Below, piece after piece: positions 17,458 to 26,933 of a stretch of DNA of 64,000 nt. Each line of letters starts with the position of its first letter. Positions within the stretch are counted from its first letter, which is position 1. Position numbers and translations under genes: made by a program. Location: NCBI RefSeq assembly GCF_016774335.1, contig NZ_JAETWA010000026.1, positions 1 through 64,000 of the forward strand, given 5' to 3'. A model generated the notes under the pieces. That model did not search any database. It saw only the letters and a list, made by a program, of their open reading frames with translations, and was not told the origin of the DNA. The DNA comes from Luteimonas saliphila (GTDB taxonomy: Bacteria; Pseudomonadota; Gammaproteobacteria; Xanthomonadales; Xanthomonadaceae).

Positions 17458-18288
17458 ATGTTCGACAAATTCTCGCGCAGTTGGGACCTGGTCAAGGCCA
17501 GCGCTTCGGTGCTGCGCTCGGACAAGGAGCTGATGCTGTTCCCGGTGATCTCCGGCCTCGTCACCCTGGTGGTGCTGGCGACCTTCCTGCTGCCGATGTT
17601 CGCGCTGCGGATCTTCGCCGACGGCTTCGGCGTCGGCGGCGTGGTGTTCGGCTTCGCGTTCTACTTCGTGCAGTACAGCGTGATGATCTTCTTCAACTGC
17701 GCGCTGGTCGGCGCGGCGATGATCCGCCTCGACGGCGGCGACCCGACCCTGGGCGACGGCTTCCGTGCCGCGCGGGCGCGGATCCCGGCGATCCTGGGTT
17801 ACGCCGCGATCGCCGCGACCGTCGGCGTGCTGCTGCAGGGCCTGAAGCAGAAGGACAACTTCTTGGTACGCCTGATGGGCAGCGTGCTCGGCGCGGCGTG
17901 GACCCTGGCCACCTTCCTGGTGGTGCCGGTGCTGGTGTCGCGCGACATCGGTCCGATCGATGCGCTGAAGCAAAGCGTGTCGCTGCTCAAGCGCACCTGG
18001 GGCGAGAACGCGGTCGGGCAGGTCGGCATCGGCGCGGCGTTCGGTCTGATCACGGCGGCGGTGGCGATCGTCGGCTTCGGCCTGGCCTTCCTCGCGGCGC
18101 AGGCCTCGTTCGCGCTGGCGATCGTGGTCGGCGCGGTGGCGTTGCTGGCGGTGCTGCTGGTCGGCGTCTACCAGGCCGCGCTCAGCGGCATCTACTCGGC
18201 GGCGCTGTACCGCTACGCGGTCTCGCACGAGACCCCGGACGCATTCCGCGGGACCGACTTGGAGCACGCGTTCCTGCCGAAGGCCTGA
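17458..18288 (+). CDS. DUF6159-like multi-pass membrane protein
   Basis: Protein of 276 residues. It begins MFDKFSRSWDLVKASASVLR and has about six membrane segments (residues 30-55, 62-85, 110-130, 145-165, 195-225 and 228-258). The pattern is that of a conserved membrane family of unknown role. The start is supported by GGAGG seven bases ahead. The C-terminal 25 residues are polar and probably cytoplasmic. It stands alone between folK and the convergent pteridine reductase. Function unknown. Confidence 0.78.
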   Translation: MFDKFSRSWDLVKASASVLRSDKELMLFPVISGLVTLVVLATFLLPMFALRIFADGFGVGGVVFGFAFYFVQYSVMIFFNCALVGAAMIRLDGGDPTLGDGFRAARARIPAILGYAAIAATVGVLLQGLKQKDNFLVRLMGSVLGAAWTLATFLVVPVLVSRDIGPIDALKQSVSLLKRTWGENAVGQVGIGAAFGLITAAVAIVGFGLAFLAAQASFALAIVVGAVALLAVLLVGVYQAALSGIYSAALYRYAVSHETPDAFRGTDLEHAFLPKA

Positions 18289-18356
18289 TTTCCGGAACCG
18301 AGGTCAGAGTATTCTCTGGCCCCGGTTTTCCCGATTCTCCCGGTCTTCTTCCGCAT

Positions 18357-18456
18357 GTCATTTCGACCGGAGGAATAAATCTCCAGCCTCGGCCGCCCGG
18401 CTGCCTTTTCCTCGCCGGGTCGGCAGCAGCAGATTTCTCCCTTCGGTCGAAATGAC
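18357..18456. repeat. Palindromic intergenic repeat, family 2 copy 1
   Basis: About 100 bp with terminal arms GTCATTTCGACCG…GGAG and its complement ending GTCGAAATGAC. The second copy is at 49575-49639. It lies between the convergent DUF6159 and pteridine reductase genes and ends eight bases before the latter's stop, where a two-way terminator would be expected. Confidence 0.88.
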
Positions 18457-18464
18457 AGTACGGG

Positions 18465-19202
18465 CTACAACGGCGTGCGTCCGCCGTCGACGGCGACCAC
18501 CGAACCCGTGGTGTAGCCGGCGTCGCGCAGCAGCCACAACGCGGTGGCTGCGATCTCGTCGACCTGGCCGGTCCGCGCCAGCGCGGTATGGGCCAGGATC
18601 CTGTCCTGCATCGCCGGGTCGGGCGCGTCCTCCGGCCACAGGATCGCGCCGGGAGCGATCGCGTTGACCCGCACCGTGGGTGCCAACGCCACCGCCAGCG
18701 CGCGGGTCATCGCTTCCAGCGCACCCTTGCTGATCGCGTAGGCGGCCAGATCGGCGCGCGGCTGGCGGGCGTAGACGTCGCTGAGGTTGAGGATCGCGCC
18801 TTGCGTGACCGCCAGGTGCGGTGCCGCGGCCTGGGAGAGGAAGAACGGCGCGCGCAGATTGACGGCGAACAGCGCGTCCCACCGCGCCGGCGTCACGCTG
18901 CCCAACTGCGTCGGGAAGAACGTGGCGGCATTGTTGACCAGCGCATCGAGCCGGCCGAAGCGGCCGACGGCCTGCGCTACCAGTTCCGGCAGCCGGTCGA
19001 ACTGCGCCAGGTCGGCTTGCAGCACGAGGGTGCTGTCCGCGCGTGCGGCCTCCAGCTCCGCGGCCAGCACGTCTGCTTCCGCACGCGAGTCGCGGCAATG
19101 AAGCGCGACCGCGTAGCCGGCTTCGTGCAGCCGGCGCGCGATCGCCGCGCCGAGGCGGCGTGCGGCGCCGGTGACCAGGGCGACGCGGGGCGGTACTGGC
19201 AT
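18465..19202 (-). CDS. Pteridine reductase-type short-chain dehydrogenase
   Basis: Protein of 245 residues, an NAD(P)H-dependent reductase of the SDR superfamily. The cofactor loop TGAARRLGAAIA (about 11-22) has the Arg in TGxxxRxG that marks pteridine reductases (PTR1/FolM) and NADPH preference. LVNNAATFFP and the catalytic Tyr/Lys (YAISKGA, about 157-163) follow; the C-terminus is VDGGRTPL. It probably reduces dihydrobiopterin or dihydrofolate; proximity to folB and folK supports a folate/pterin role. The start at 19202 gives the family N-terminus. It is divergent from the methyltransferase at 19256. Confidence 0.88.
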   Translation of the reverse strand: MPVPPRVALVTGAARRLGAAIARRLHEAGYAVALHCRDSRAEADVLAAELEAARADSTLVLQADLAQFDRLPELVAQAVGRFGRLDALVNNAATFFPTQLGSVTPARWDALFAVNLRAPFFLSQAAAPHLAVTQGAILNLSDVYARQPRADLAAYAISKGALEAMTRALAVALAPTVRVNAIAPGAILWPEDAPDPAMQDRILAHTALARTGQVDEIAATALWLLRDAGYTTGSVVAVDGGRTPL

Positions 19203-19255
19203 GGCGTGCTCCGGAATGCCGTTATCCTGTGCATTGTCGCCGCTGCCGCCGCCCG

Positions 19256-20434
19256 ATGCCCGATTCCCCGCTTTCCGACGAAGCGCTTGCGCACAGCGCA
19301 CGCCTGCAGGCGCTGATCCGCGAACAGATCGCGGCCGCCGGCGGGGCGATCCCGTTCTGGCGCTTCATGGAGCTGGCCCTGTACGCGCCCGGCTTGGGCT
19401 ACTACAGCGCGGGCGCCACGAAGTTCGGCGAAGCCGGCGATTTCGTCACCGCGCCCGAACTCGGCCCCCTGTTCGCCGGCTGTGTGGCGCAGGCGCTGGC
19501 GCCGGTGCTCCGAGAGCTCGGCAAGGACGCACGCCTGCTCGAGATCGGCGCAGGCAGCGGGCGGTTCGCCGAACACGCCATCGCGCGGCTGCTGGAGCTC
19601 GACGCGATGCCGGCGCGCTACGCGATCCTCGAACCCAGCGCCGACCTGCGCCAGCGTCAGCGAGAACACCTGTCGCGATGCCTGGCGCCGCCGGCGTTCG
19701 ACCGGGTCGAATGGCTCGACGGGCCGATGCCGGACGACTGGAACGGCGTGCTGTTCGCCAACGAGGTGATCGACGCGCTGCCGACGCCACGGTTCGCGAT
19801 CCGCGGCGGCGAAGTGTTCGAGGAGCATGTCGCGTTCGACGACGGCGGATTCGTGCGCAGCGAGCGGCCGGCCGACGCGCTGCTGGCCGCGGCGGTACGA
19901 CATGTCGAGCGCCAGCTCGATGCGCCGTTCGCCGAAGGCTATCGTTCGGAGCTGCTGCCACAACTGCCGTACTGGCTGCAGGCGGTCGCGGGCGGCCTGA
20001 AATCCGGCGCGATGCTGTTCGTCGACTACGGCCATCCGCGCCGCGAGTACTACGATCCGCGCCGCGGCGACGGCACGTTGCGCGCGTTCCACCGCCATCG
20101 CGTGGTGGACGACGTACTGGCACGCGTCGGTCTGCAGGACATAACCGCCTCGGTGGACTTCACCGCGCTGGCCGAAGCCGGCACCGGCGCCGGCTTCGAG
20201 TTCGCCGGCTACTGCACCCAGGCCAGCTTCCTGATCGGCAACGGGCTGGAGCAGTGCCTGGCCGCGCACGAGGCGCGGGCCGCCGACGAGGCCGCGCGCT
20301 ATGCGCTGCGCCAGCAGGCCAAGGCGCTGACGCTGCCGGGCGGGATGGGTGAGCGCTTCCAGGCCATGGGGTTCGCACGCGGGGCCGGGTTCGATGCGGC
20401 CTTCCTGCTCGGCGACCTGAGCTTCCGCCTGTGA
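19256..20434 (+). CDS. SAM-dependent methyltransferase of the MidA/NDUFAF7 family
   Basis: Protein of 392 residues. Motifs: FWRFMELALYAPGLGYYSAG and GDFVTAPELGPLFAG at the N-terminus, a SAM-binding loop LLEIGAGSGRFAEH, and FANEVIDALP and DYGHPRREYY further on. The mitochondrial relatives methylate an Arg of a complex I subunit; the bacterial target is not established. The start at 19256 is chosen over an ATG 27 bases upstream because the family begins close to the LQALIREQI segment. The GTG of the next gene overlaps its stop. Confidence 0.9.
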   Translation: MPDSPLSDEALAHSARLQALIREQIAAAGGAIPFWRFMELALYAPGLGYYSAGATKFGEAGDFVTAPELGPLFAGCVAQALAPVLRELGKDARLLEIGAGSGRFAEHAIARLLELDAMPARYAILEPSADLRQRQREHLSRCLAPPAFDRVEWLDGPMPDDWNGVLFANEVIDALPTPRFAIRGGEVFEEHVAFDDGGFVRSERPADALLAAAVRHVERQLDAPFAEGYRSELLPQLPYWLQAVAGGLKSGAMLFVDYGHPRREYYDPRRGDGTLRAFHRHRVVDDVLARVGLQDITASVDFTALAEAGTGAGFEFAGYCTQASFLIGNGLEQCLAAHEARAADEAARYALRQQAKALTLPGGMGERFQAMGFARGAGFDAAFLLGDLSFRL

Positions 20435-20847
20435 GCGGGCTGCGCTTCGGCCGTTCGCTCAAGCCGCTGCGGCATCCGCGCGCCTGGTGCGCGCTGTGGT
20501 GTCTGGCGATCGCAGTGGTGGTGGTGGCTTCGCTGATGCCGCCGCCACCGATGCCGGACTTCGACCACAGCGACAAGTGGTCGCATTTTCTCGGTTACTT
20601 CGTGCTGGCCGCGTGCGCGGTGCAACTATTCCGCAACTGGGCGGCGCTGCTCGGCGCCGGGCTGGGGCTGGTGCTGCTCGGCATCGGCATCGAGCATGCG
20701 CAGGGCGCACTGTCCACCGGACGCACGTTCGACATGAAGGACGCGCTGGCGAACACGCTCGGCGTCGTCGCCGGCCTCGGCATCCGGCTCACGCCGTTGC
20801 GCGACCTGCTGCTGCGGATCGACGGAACGCCTGGCGGCACGGGTTGA
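20431..20847 (+). CDS. VanZ-family membrane protein
   Basis: Protein of 138 residues starting at a GTG that overlaps the upstream TGA (GTGA), so it is translationally coupled to the methyltransferase gene. Four hydrophobic segments and the family motif HSDKWSHFLGYFVLA (about 46-60), plus FDMKDALANTLGVVAG near the end, place it in the VanZ-like group. Apart from teicoplanin resistance in one member, the role of the family is unknown; resistance should not be assumed. Confidence 0.87.
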   Translation: MSGLRFGRSLKPLRHPRAWCALWCLAIAVVVVASLMPPPPMPDFDHSDKWSHFLGYFVLAACAVQLFRNWAALLGAGLGLVLLGIGIEHAQGALSTGRTFDMKDALANTLGVVAGLGIRLTPLRDLLLRIDGTPGGTG

Positions 20848-20887
20848 GCGACGGCACGATCCGGGTCGCGGACAGCGGGAGCGCGGG

Positions 20888-21493
20888 ATGGAGAAGATCG
20901 ATTTCAAGCATGAGCTGAAACAGCTCTACCACGCGTCGGCGAAGGCGGTCGTGGAAGTGGATGTCCCGCGCCTGCGCTTCCTGATGGTCGATGGCGCGGG
21001 CGATCCGAACACCTCGCCCGCCTATGCGAGCGCTGTCGAAGCCTTGTATGCGTCGTCCTGGGCCGTGAAGTTCGCGGCGAAGAAGGCGCAGGGCATCGAC
21101 TACGTGGTGATGCCGCTCGAAGGGCTCTGGTGGTCGGGGGACATGGGCGCCTTCGCCTCCGGCGACAGGGCGAAATGGCGATGGACGATGATGATCCTGC
21201 AGCCGGACGTCGTCGACGAGGCGACGATCCTCGCGGGCATCGCGCAGGCGGAGCGGAAGCGGCCCATTCCAGCGGCCAGCCGTCCCCGGCTGGAATCGTT
21301 CGAGGAAGGACGCTGCGCGCAGGTGCTGCACGTCGGGCCCTACCGCGAGGAGGGCCCCACCATCGAACGCGTGCATGCCTTCATCCGCGAACGCGCGGTG
21401 CTGGCAGGCAGGCACCACGAGATCTACCTCGGCGATCCGCGCCGCACGGCCCCGGCGCGGCTGCGGACCATCCTCCGCCAGCCGATGGCGTGA
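20888..21493 (+). CDS. GyrI-like small-molecule-binding domain protein
   Basis: Protein of 201 residues. It begins MEKIDFKHELKQLYHASAKAV, followed by VPRLRFLMVDGAGDPN and a C-terminal half with VLHVGPYREEGPTIERVHAFI, the signature of the stand-alone GyrI-like (SOUL/SRPBCC-like two-fold) domain used to bind hydrophobic small molecules. Some family members hydrolyse small toxic esters or cyclopropanoids. No DNA-binding domain is present, so it is not itself a regulator. It lies 40 bases after vanZ on the same strand. Confidence 0.85.
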   Translation: MEKIDFKHELKQLYHASAKAVVEVDVPRLRFLMVDGAGDPNTSPAYASAVEALYASSWAVKFAAKKAQGIDYVVMPLEGLWWSGDMGAFASGDRAKWRWTMMILQPDVVDEATILAGIAQAERKRPIPAASRPRLESFEEGRCAQVLHVGPYREEGPTIERVHAFIRERAVLAGRHHEIYLGDPRRTAPARLRTILRQPMA

Positions 21494-21540
21494 GGCGCGG
21501 CCGGACCGATGCCCTGCACGCGGTCGATCCGGCCGGCGGC

Positions 21541-21697
21541 GTAGCCCGGATAAGGCCGCAGGCCGCATCCGGGTTCCGGGCCCGGGACGTGACGCGCGAT
21601 GGGAGGTGGAGATACGCCCCGGGTGCGCTGCGCTTACCCGGGCTACGCGGGGGGTCGGATTCGCGTAGCCCGGATAAGGCCGCAGGCCGCATCCGGG
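21541..21697. repeat. Intergenic repeat cluster, family 3 (two direct copies and one inverted)
   Basis: GTAGCCCGGATAAGGCCGCA plus GGCCGCATCCGGG occurs at 21541-21573 and again at 21665-21697. Between them (21618-21646) is a partner ending ACCCGGGCTAC in the opposite sense. The cluster fills the gap between the convergent gyrI-like and GH20 genes. This repeat type is widespread between genes in gammaproteobacteria. Confidence 0.88.
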
Positions 21698-21706
21698 ATC
21701 CGGGCT

Positions 21707-24040
21707 TCAGTGGGGCACGAGCGCGACGCGGTCGACCACCCACATCGCCGGGCGCGTGTCGCCGGTGGCGGTGAAGCACAGGTCGGTGCGGCCGCTGATC
21801 GCTTCGAACGGCACCTCGACCTCGATGAAGCCGTCGGCGCCGGCCGCGGCCGGCAGCGGCTGCCGTGCCACGGTCTGGCCATTGCAGCCGCCCGTCTGCA
21901 CCAGCAGTTCGCCGTGCTCGGTCTGCGCCGCCATGAACTTGCGCGCCGGCTCGTCGTGGGCGAGCTGGAAGTAGTAGGGCATCCGCCCCAGCCGCACCTT
22001 GACCGATGCGATGCCGTCGAGATCGGCGTCGGTCCACAGCCAGCAGGGGTAGAAGATGGTCACGTTGTAGAGCGCGCGTTCGCCGTCGACCGGGCCATCG
22101 TCCTCCAGGCGCAGCAGCAGGCGGCCGGTGTCGGGACAGGTCGCGAGTTGCTCGTCGCTGCGCACCAGCAGGCTGGCGGCGTCGTAGGCGTGTCGCGTGG
22201 CCGCGGCCAGCGCCGTGGTGCCGGCGAATGCGGCGGCGCGGATCTCGACCGGCAACGGTGCCGCGACCGGCGCCTCGTACAGCGGCGAGTCCGCATCCGG
22301 CTCGCTGCCGTCGACGGTGTAGCGGATGGCGTAGCCCAGCGGGTTCTCCAGCGCCACCTCCACCATGCCCGCGCCACGATCGTCCTTCGCCGTGGCCAGC
22401 ACCTCGAACGGCGTCTGCGCGTAGGCGATGCCGAAGGCGCGGTAGCGCGCCAGCTGCGCCGGCAGGCGGGTGAGGAAGTCGGCGTAGTCCTTGCGCCCGG
22501 CCGGGGACCATGCCGATTCGGCCAGCGCGGCCACGCGCGGGAAGAGCGCGTGCTGCACCCGCGGCCAGGTGCGCATGTGTTCGGTCCAGACATTGGCCTG
22601 CACCCCGAGGATGTGCTTGCGCTGTTCGGCAGTGAGCACCTCGGGCACCGGCTCGAAGTCGTAGACCGTCTGCAGCGTGACCTGGGTGGGCCGGCCCGGC
22701 GGCTCGTTCGGCGACATCGTCTGCAGATAGTCGAGGTAGAGCTTGTCCCACGGCGTCATCACCACGTCGTGACCGGCCCGGGCCGCGGCGATTCCGCCCT
22801 CGGTGCCGCGCCAGAACATCACCGTCGCCCGCGGCGGCAGGCCGCCGTCGAGGATCTCGTCCCAGCCCAGCAGGCGCCGGCCCTTGCCCTCGAGATAGGT
22901 CTCGAGCCGCTTGATGAACCAGCTCTGCAGCGCGGTCTCGTCGGCGATGCCGAGTTCCTTCATCCGCGCCTGCACGATCGGCGACTGCTGCCACTGGTCC
23001 TTGACCGCCTCGTCGCCACCGATGTGGATGTAGGTCGAGGGAAACAGGGCGACGATTTCGTCGAGCACGTCCTCGATGAAGACGAAGGTCTCCTCCTCGA
23101 CGTTGAACAGGTACTGGTGCACGCCCCACTCGTTGGAGGCCGGCGGCGTGTCGCCGAGCGAGCCGTACTGCGGGTAGGCGGCGACGATCGCCTGCACGTG
23201 GCCGGGCATGTCGAATTCCGGCACCACGGTGATGTGGCGCTGCGCGGCGTAGGCGACGATGTCCCGGATCTGGTCCTGGGTGTAGTAGCCGCAGTAGGGG
23301 CGGGTTTCGCCGGTCGCCGGGTCGGTGCCGGCTTCGCCCGCGGGGATGCGGCACGCGGCGACTTCCATCAGCTTCGGATACTTCGGAATCTCGATGCGCC
23401 AGCCCTGATCGTCGGTCAGGTGCCAGTGGAAGACGTTGAGCTTGTGCCGGGCCATGGCATCGAGCAACTGCTTGATCTCGTCCACCGACTGGAAGTGCCG
23501 GGCGGAATCGAGCATCACCCCGCGCCAGCCGAAGCGCGGCGCGTCCTCGATGCGCAGCGCGGGGATGCGCACGGCCTGCCCCTGCGCCGAGGACAGCAGT
23601 TGCCAGAGCGTGACCGCGCCGTAGAACAGGCCGCGCTCGTTGGCCGCAGCCACGCGCACGCCCTGTGGCGCGACCTCGAGCGCGTAGGCCTCGGGCGCGT
23701 CGGCGGGCATGGACGGGTCGAGCACGAACGTGATCGCGGGCTCGGCACCGGCGCCGGCCAGCGCCGGCGTGACGCCCTGGGTGGTGGCCACCAGGCTCGC
23801 GAACGAGACCGCGACCCGGCGCGCGGCCTCGCCCTCCGCGACCATCTGCGTGCCGCGGTCGAAGCGAAAACTGCCCTCGCGCGTCTGCACCGAGGCCGGT
23901 GTCGGGATCAGCGCGGGGCGTGCCGTCGCTTCCGCCACCGAAGGCGCCGGCGGCGGCGCGGACTCGCGGTCGCAGGCGGCCAGCAGGGTGCAGCAGGACA
24001 GGGTCAGCGCCAGGCGCCAGTTACGTCGCATCGGGGTCAT
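21707..24040 (-). CDS. Beta-N-acetylhexosaminidase, GH20, lipoprotein
   Basis: Protein of 777 residues. A signal sequence with lipobox Leu-Ala-Ala-Cys23 predicts membrane anchoring in the periplasm or outer membrane. A GH20 N-terminal domain (about 45-160) precedes the catalytic barrel with Asp343-Glu344 in HIGGDEA, the residues for substrate-assisted catalysis. HWHLTDDQGWRIEIPKYP lies upstream. A C-terminal part (about 530-777) carries a chitobiase-like domain and an extra beta-rich region with paired cysteines. It releases GlcNAc from chito-oligosaccharides or glycans, feeding the kinase, NagA and NagB-II encoded nearby. It lies 113 bp downstream of the receptor gene, beyond a terminator. 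Confidence 0.95.
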   Translation of the reverse strand: MTPMRRNWRLALTLSCCTLLAACDRESAPPPAPSVAEATARPALIPTPASVQTREGSFRFDRGTQMVAEGEAARRVAVSFASLVATTQGVTPALAGAGAEPAITFVLDPSMPADAPEAYALEVAPQGVRVAAANERGLFYGAVTLWQLLSSAQGQAVRIPALRIEDAPRFGWRGVMLDSARHFQSVDEIKQLLDAMARHKLNVFHWHLTDDQGWRIEIPKYPKLMEVAACRIPAGEAGTDPATGETRPYCGYYTQDQIRDIVAYAAQRHITVVPEFDMPGHVQAIVAAYPQYGSLGDTPPASNEWGVHQYLFNVEEETFVFIEDVLDEIVALFPSTYIHIGGDEAVKDQWQQSPIVQARMKELGIADETALQSWFIKRLETYLEGKGRRLLGWDEILDGGLPPRATVMFWRGTEGGIAAARAGHDVVMTPWDKLYLDYLQTMSPNEPPGRPTQVTLQTVYDFEPVPEVLTAEQRKHILGVQANVWTEHMRTWPRVQHALFPRVAALAESAWSPAGRKDYADFLTRLPAQLARYRAFGIAYAQTPFEVLATAKDDRGAGMVEVALENPLGYAIRYTVDGSEPDADSPLYEAPVAAPLPVEIRAAAFAGTTALAAATRHAYDAASLLVRSDEQLATCPDTGRLLLRLEDDGPVDGERALYNVTIFYPCWLWTDADLDGIASVKVRLGRMPYYFQLAHDEPARKFMAAQTEHGELLVQTGGCNGQTVARQPLPAAAGADGFIEVEVPFEAISGRTDLCFTATGDTRPAMWVVDRVALVPH

Positions 24041-24073
24041 CTCGTTATTCCTGGATCACGGTCGGACGATAGC

Positions 24074-24108
24074 GAAAAAAAGCGGGCCTGGAGAGATCCA
24101 GGCCCGGG
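24074..24108 (-). terminator. Rho-independent terminator after the TonB receptor gene
   Basis: On the minus strand GGGCCTGG and CCAGGCCC pair around a six-base loop, followed by GC and seven Ts (24081-24075). It lies between the receptor stop (24154) and the GH20 start (24040), so GH20 expression needs read-through or its own promoter. Confidence 0.9.
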
Positions 24109-24153
24109 AGGTAAACGTCTCGTAGGAATCCGCCCGGCGGGCCCGCCCGATCG

Positions 24154-26865
24154 TCAGAACCGGAAACGCAGGTTGAGGTAGTACTGGCGGCCGTTGCTGT
24201 AGAACGCGTGCGGCAGGTAGCCCGGCACGGCGGCGTTCTCGGTGTAGTACTTGAGCGTCGGGTCGTTGAGGTTGAGCGCGTCCAGGCTGACGGTCAGGTA
24301 GTCGGTCGCCTTGAATCCGAGCGAGGCGGACAGGGTGGCGAAGTCGTCCTGGTAGAAGTTGTCCGCGCGGCTGACGCCCGCGTAGAACGAGCTGCGGTAG
24401 CTGTAGTTCACGCGTGCGTTGAAGCGGTCGTTCTCGTAGAACGCGGACAGGTTGAAGGTGTCCTTCGAGGTGCCGTTGAGTGGCTTGTCGCCGTCGGCCT
24501 CGCCATCGACATAGGTGTAGTTGGCGTTGATGCCGAAATTCTCGCCGATCGGCTGCTCGTAGGTCAGCTCGATGCCGCGCGCCTTGCCGTTGGAGTTGAC
24601 CGGGATCGAGACCAGGTAGTCGCTGTACACGTCGGTGCCGGCCTCCTGGCTGGCCTGCTGGTCCTTGTACTGGATGATCACGTTGCCGAAGTCGACATAG
24701 CCGTCCAGGTCCATGGTGAACACGCTCGCCGCCAGCAGGGCGCGCGGTGCGAAGTACCATTCCAGCGAGGCGTCGAAGTTGGTCGACACCAGCGGGTCGA
24801 GGTTCGGATTGCCGCCGCTGCCCTCGTGGGTCAGGTCGTTGAGCGTCAGCGATCCCGCGAGCGCGGAGAAGTCCGGACGCGTCATGGTCTTGCTGCCGGA
24901 TACGCGCGCAACCAGATCCTCGGTCAGTTCGAACTTGAAGTTCACGCTGGGGAGGAGCTCGTTGTAGTCGTTGTTGACCACCACCGGCAGGTAGTCTCCG
25001 AACGCCGAACCCGTCACCGCGCCCGGAACGCCGGAGTCGAGTGCCAGCGCCTGGTTGTAGTGGATGTCGGAGGTGGTGCGCACGTAGCGCAGGCCCGCGT
25101 TGCCGCTCCAGCGATCACCGCCGAAATTGAGCTGGGTGTATACAGCGTTGATGTCTTCCTGCACGCCGTACACGTCGGAGAAGTAGAACCGCTCGGGATT
25201 GTTGCGGTTGGCGAACGTGGCGTTGATCTGGGCGAGCTGCTCGGGCGTGTAGAACCAGATCCCGGACGGCACGTTGCCGCCGATGCCGCTGCCGAAATCG
25301 CCGGGATAGTATCCGCCCGCGTCCGGATAGGCGTTGATGTCCTGCCAGTTGCTGGCCCAGTTCGGACCCTGGGCGAGCGAGAAGTCGTTGCTGCGCTCAT
25401 GGGTGGCGTAGCGGTAGCCGAAGTCCAGCGAGGACACGATACCGTCGAAGAAGAACTGGCCGTCGACCGAGGCCCAGTCCTCCTTGTCCAGCACGTCGAT
25501 GCCCTGGGCGCCGAAGATCCAGCCGCTCTGCGGCAGGTGCGTGGCGGCGGTGTTGGTGCCGCCCAGCGACCAGTCGAGCGGGCTGTCGACGCCGTTCATG
25601 CGCCAGCTGGCGCCGCCGTTGCCGGCCAGGCCGGTCTCCAGCACGTCCTGGGTGGGGCTGCTGCCGTTGCCCTTGGTGGCGCCGACCTGGAAGGCGAAGC
25701 GCAGCGCGTCGCTCGCGTCCCACTCCGCGTCGAGCGTGATGTAGCGGGAGGTCGATTCCGCGCCAGGACGCGAGATCATGTCGTAGACGCCATAGGGCGT
25801 CACCGTGCCGCTAGTGACCGGATCGTAAGTGGCGCTGGTGAGCACGCCGTTCTCCACCGTGTAGGCGCTCGGCGTCTGCGAGTTGACGAACTGGCTGGCC
25901 CACATCATGTAGTTGCGGTTGTAGTTGTCGGCCTTCAGCAGCGAGTAGAACGCGTTGACGTTCAGGGTGAGGCTGTCGGTGGGCTTGACCTCGATGTTGG
26001 CGACGCCGCCCTGGCGCTTGCGTACCTGTTCGAACAGCACCGCGCCCAGCAGGTTGGGATACAGGACTCCGTCGAGTGCCGGATCGTCGGAGCTGATGGT
26101 GCCGTAGCCGCCAACCACTTCCTGGCCGTCGCGGCGCAGGCTCCGCTCCTCGTTGAACACCTGCACCATCAGGCCGGCGGTGCGCTCTTCGTTGCGCACG
26201 TTGAGCAGCGCGTCGAACTGCGGCTTGGTGTCGCCGGGGAGATCCGAATGCACCGCGCCGATGGAGCCCTGAATGGTGAGCGGGTCGGCGAACTGCAGCG
26301 GCCGCCGGGTGATGATGTTCACCGAGCCCGCGGTGCCGCCCTCGACCAGCTTGGCCTGCGAGGTCTTGTGCACCACGACCCGGTCGACGATCTCGGAGGG
26401 ATACAGGGAATAGCTCACGCTGCGGCCGACGTTGCCCACCTGGCTGAGCACGAACCAGTCGCCCGTGCCGATGGTATGACCGTTGACCAGGGTCTGGGTG
26501 AGGCTGGGGTTGGTGCCGCGCAAGCTGACGCGGTCGGCCTCGTCGAACCCGCCTTCGCTGGCGCTGGAGGAGGCAATGTTCACGCCCGGCAGCTGGCGTA
26601 GCGTGTCGGCGACGTTCTTCGCCGGCAGCTTGCCCACGTCCTCGGCGGTGACTACCTCGACGTGGGTGCTGGCTTCGCGCTTGGCGTCGAGCGCCTTCTC
26701 GATGCTGCCGCGGATGCCGGTGACGACGACCGTGTCGAGATTGGTGGCCTCCTCGGAGGGCGGGGCGGCGCGCTCGTCCAGCGAGGAGTCCTGCGCGTGC
26801 GCGCTCGCGGCGAGGCCGATGCTCATGGCGATTGCGGCCGACAACATGGATCTGCGGTACTTCAT
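24154..26865 (-). CDS. TonB-dependent receptor of the GlcNAc locus
   Basis: Protein of 903 residues with a Sec signal peptide (1-24). The TonB box region (TVVVTG, about 46) is followed by GIRGSIEKALDAKREASTHVEVV, the pattern of the Xanthomonas/Caulobacter receptor group used for carbohydrates. A plug domain (about 60-190) and a large beta-barrel ending in Phe (NLRFRF) follow. It should take up chito-oligosaccharides or N-glycan fragments across the outer membrane with TonB energy. It lies 68 bp downstream of the sugar kinase gene, likely one operon. Substrate is inferred from neighbours. Confidence 0.93.
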   Translation of the reverse strand: MKYRRSMLSAAIAMSIGLAASAHAQDSSLDERAAPPSEEATNLDTVVVTGIRGSIEKALDAKREASTHVEVVTAEDVGKLPAKNVADTLRQLPGVNIASSSASEGGFDEADRVSLRGTNPSLTQTLVNGHTIGTGDWFVLSQVGNVGRSVSYSLYPSEIVDRVVVHKTSQAKLVEGGTAGSVNIITRRPLQFADPLTIQGSIGAVHSDLPGDTKPQFDALLNVRNEERTAGLMVQVFNEERSLRRDGQEVVGGYGTISSDDPALDGVLYPNLLGAVLFEQVRKRQGGVANIEVKPTDSLTLNVNAFYSLLKADNYNRNYMMWASQFVNSQTPSAYTVENGVLTSATYDPVTSGTVTPYGVYDMISRPGAESTSRYITLDAEWDASDALRFAFQVGATKGNGSSPTQDVLETGLAGNGGASWRMNGVDSPLDWSLGGTNTAATHLPQSGWIFGAQGIDVLDKEDWASVDGQFFFDGIVSSLDFGYRYATHERSNDFSLAQGPNWASNWQDINAYPDAGGYYPGDFGSGIGGNVPSGIWFYTPEQLAQINATFANRNNPERFYFSDVYGVQEDINAVYTQLNFGGDRWSGNAGLRYVRTTSDIHYNQALALDSGVPGAVTGSAFGDYLPVVVNNDYNELLPSVNFKFELTEDLVARVSGSKTMTRPDFSALAGSLTLNDLTHEGSGGNPNLDPLVSTNFDASLEWYFAPRALLAASVFTMDLDGYVDFGNVIIQYKDQQASQEAGTDVYSDYLVSIPVNSNGKARGIELTYEQPIGENFGINANYTYVDGEADGDKPLNGTSKDTFNLSAFYENDRFNARVNYSYRSSFYAGVSRADNFYQDDFATLSASLGFKATDYLTVSLDALNLNDPTLKYYTENAAVPGYLPHAFYSNGRQYYLNLRFRF

Positions 26866-26933
26866 GGCGGTACTCCCCTACTTGGAATGGGTTGGCTGCG
26901 TGCGGATGGGTGTCGTGGGAGGCGGGAATCCGT

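Noticed and set aside
20431..20847. VanZ as evidence of glycopeptide resistance
   Set aside because: VanZ-like proteins are widespread without van genes, and none are present here.
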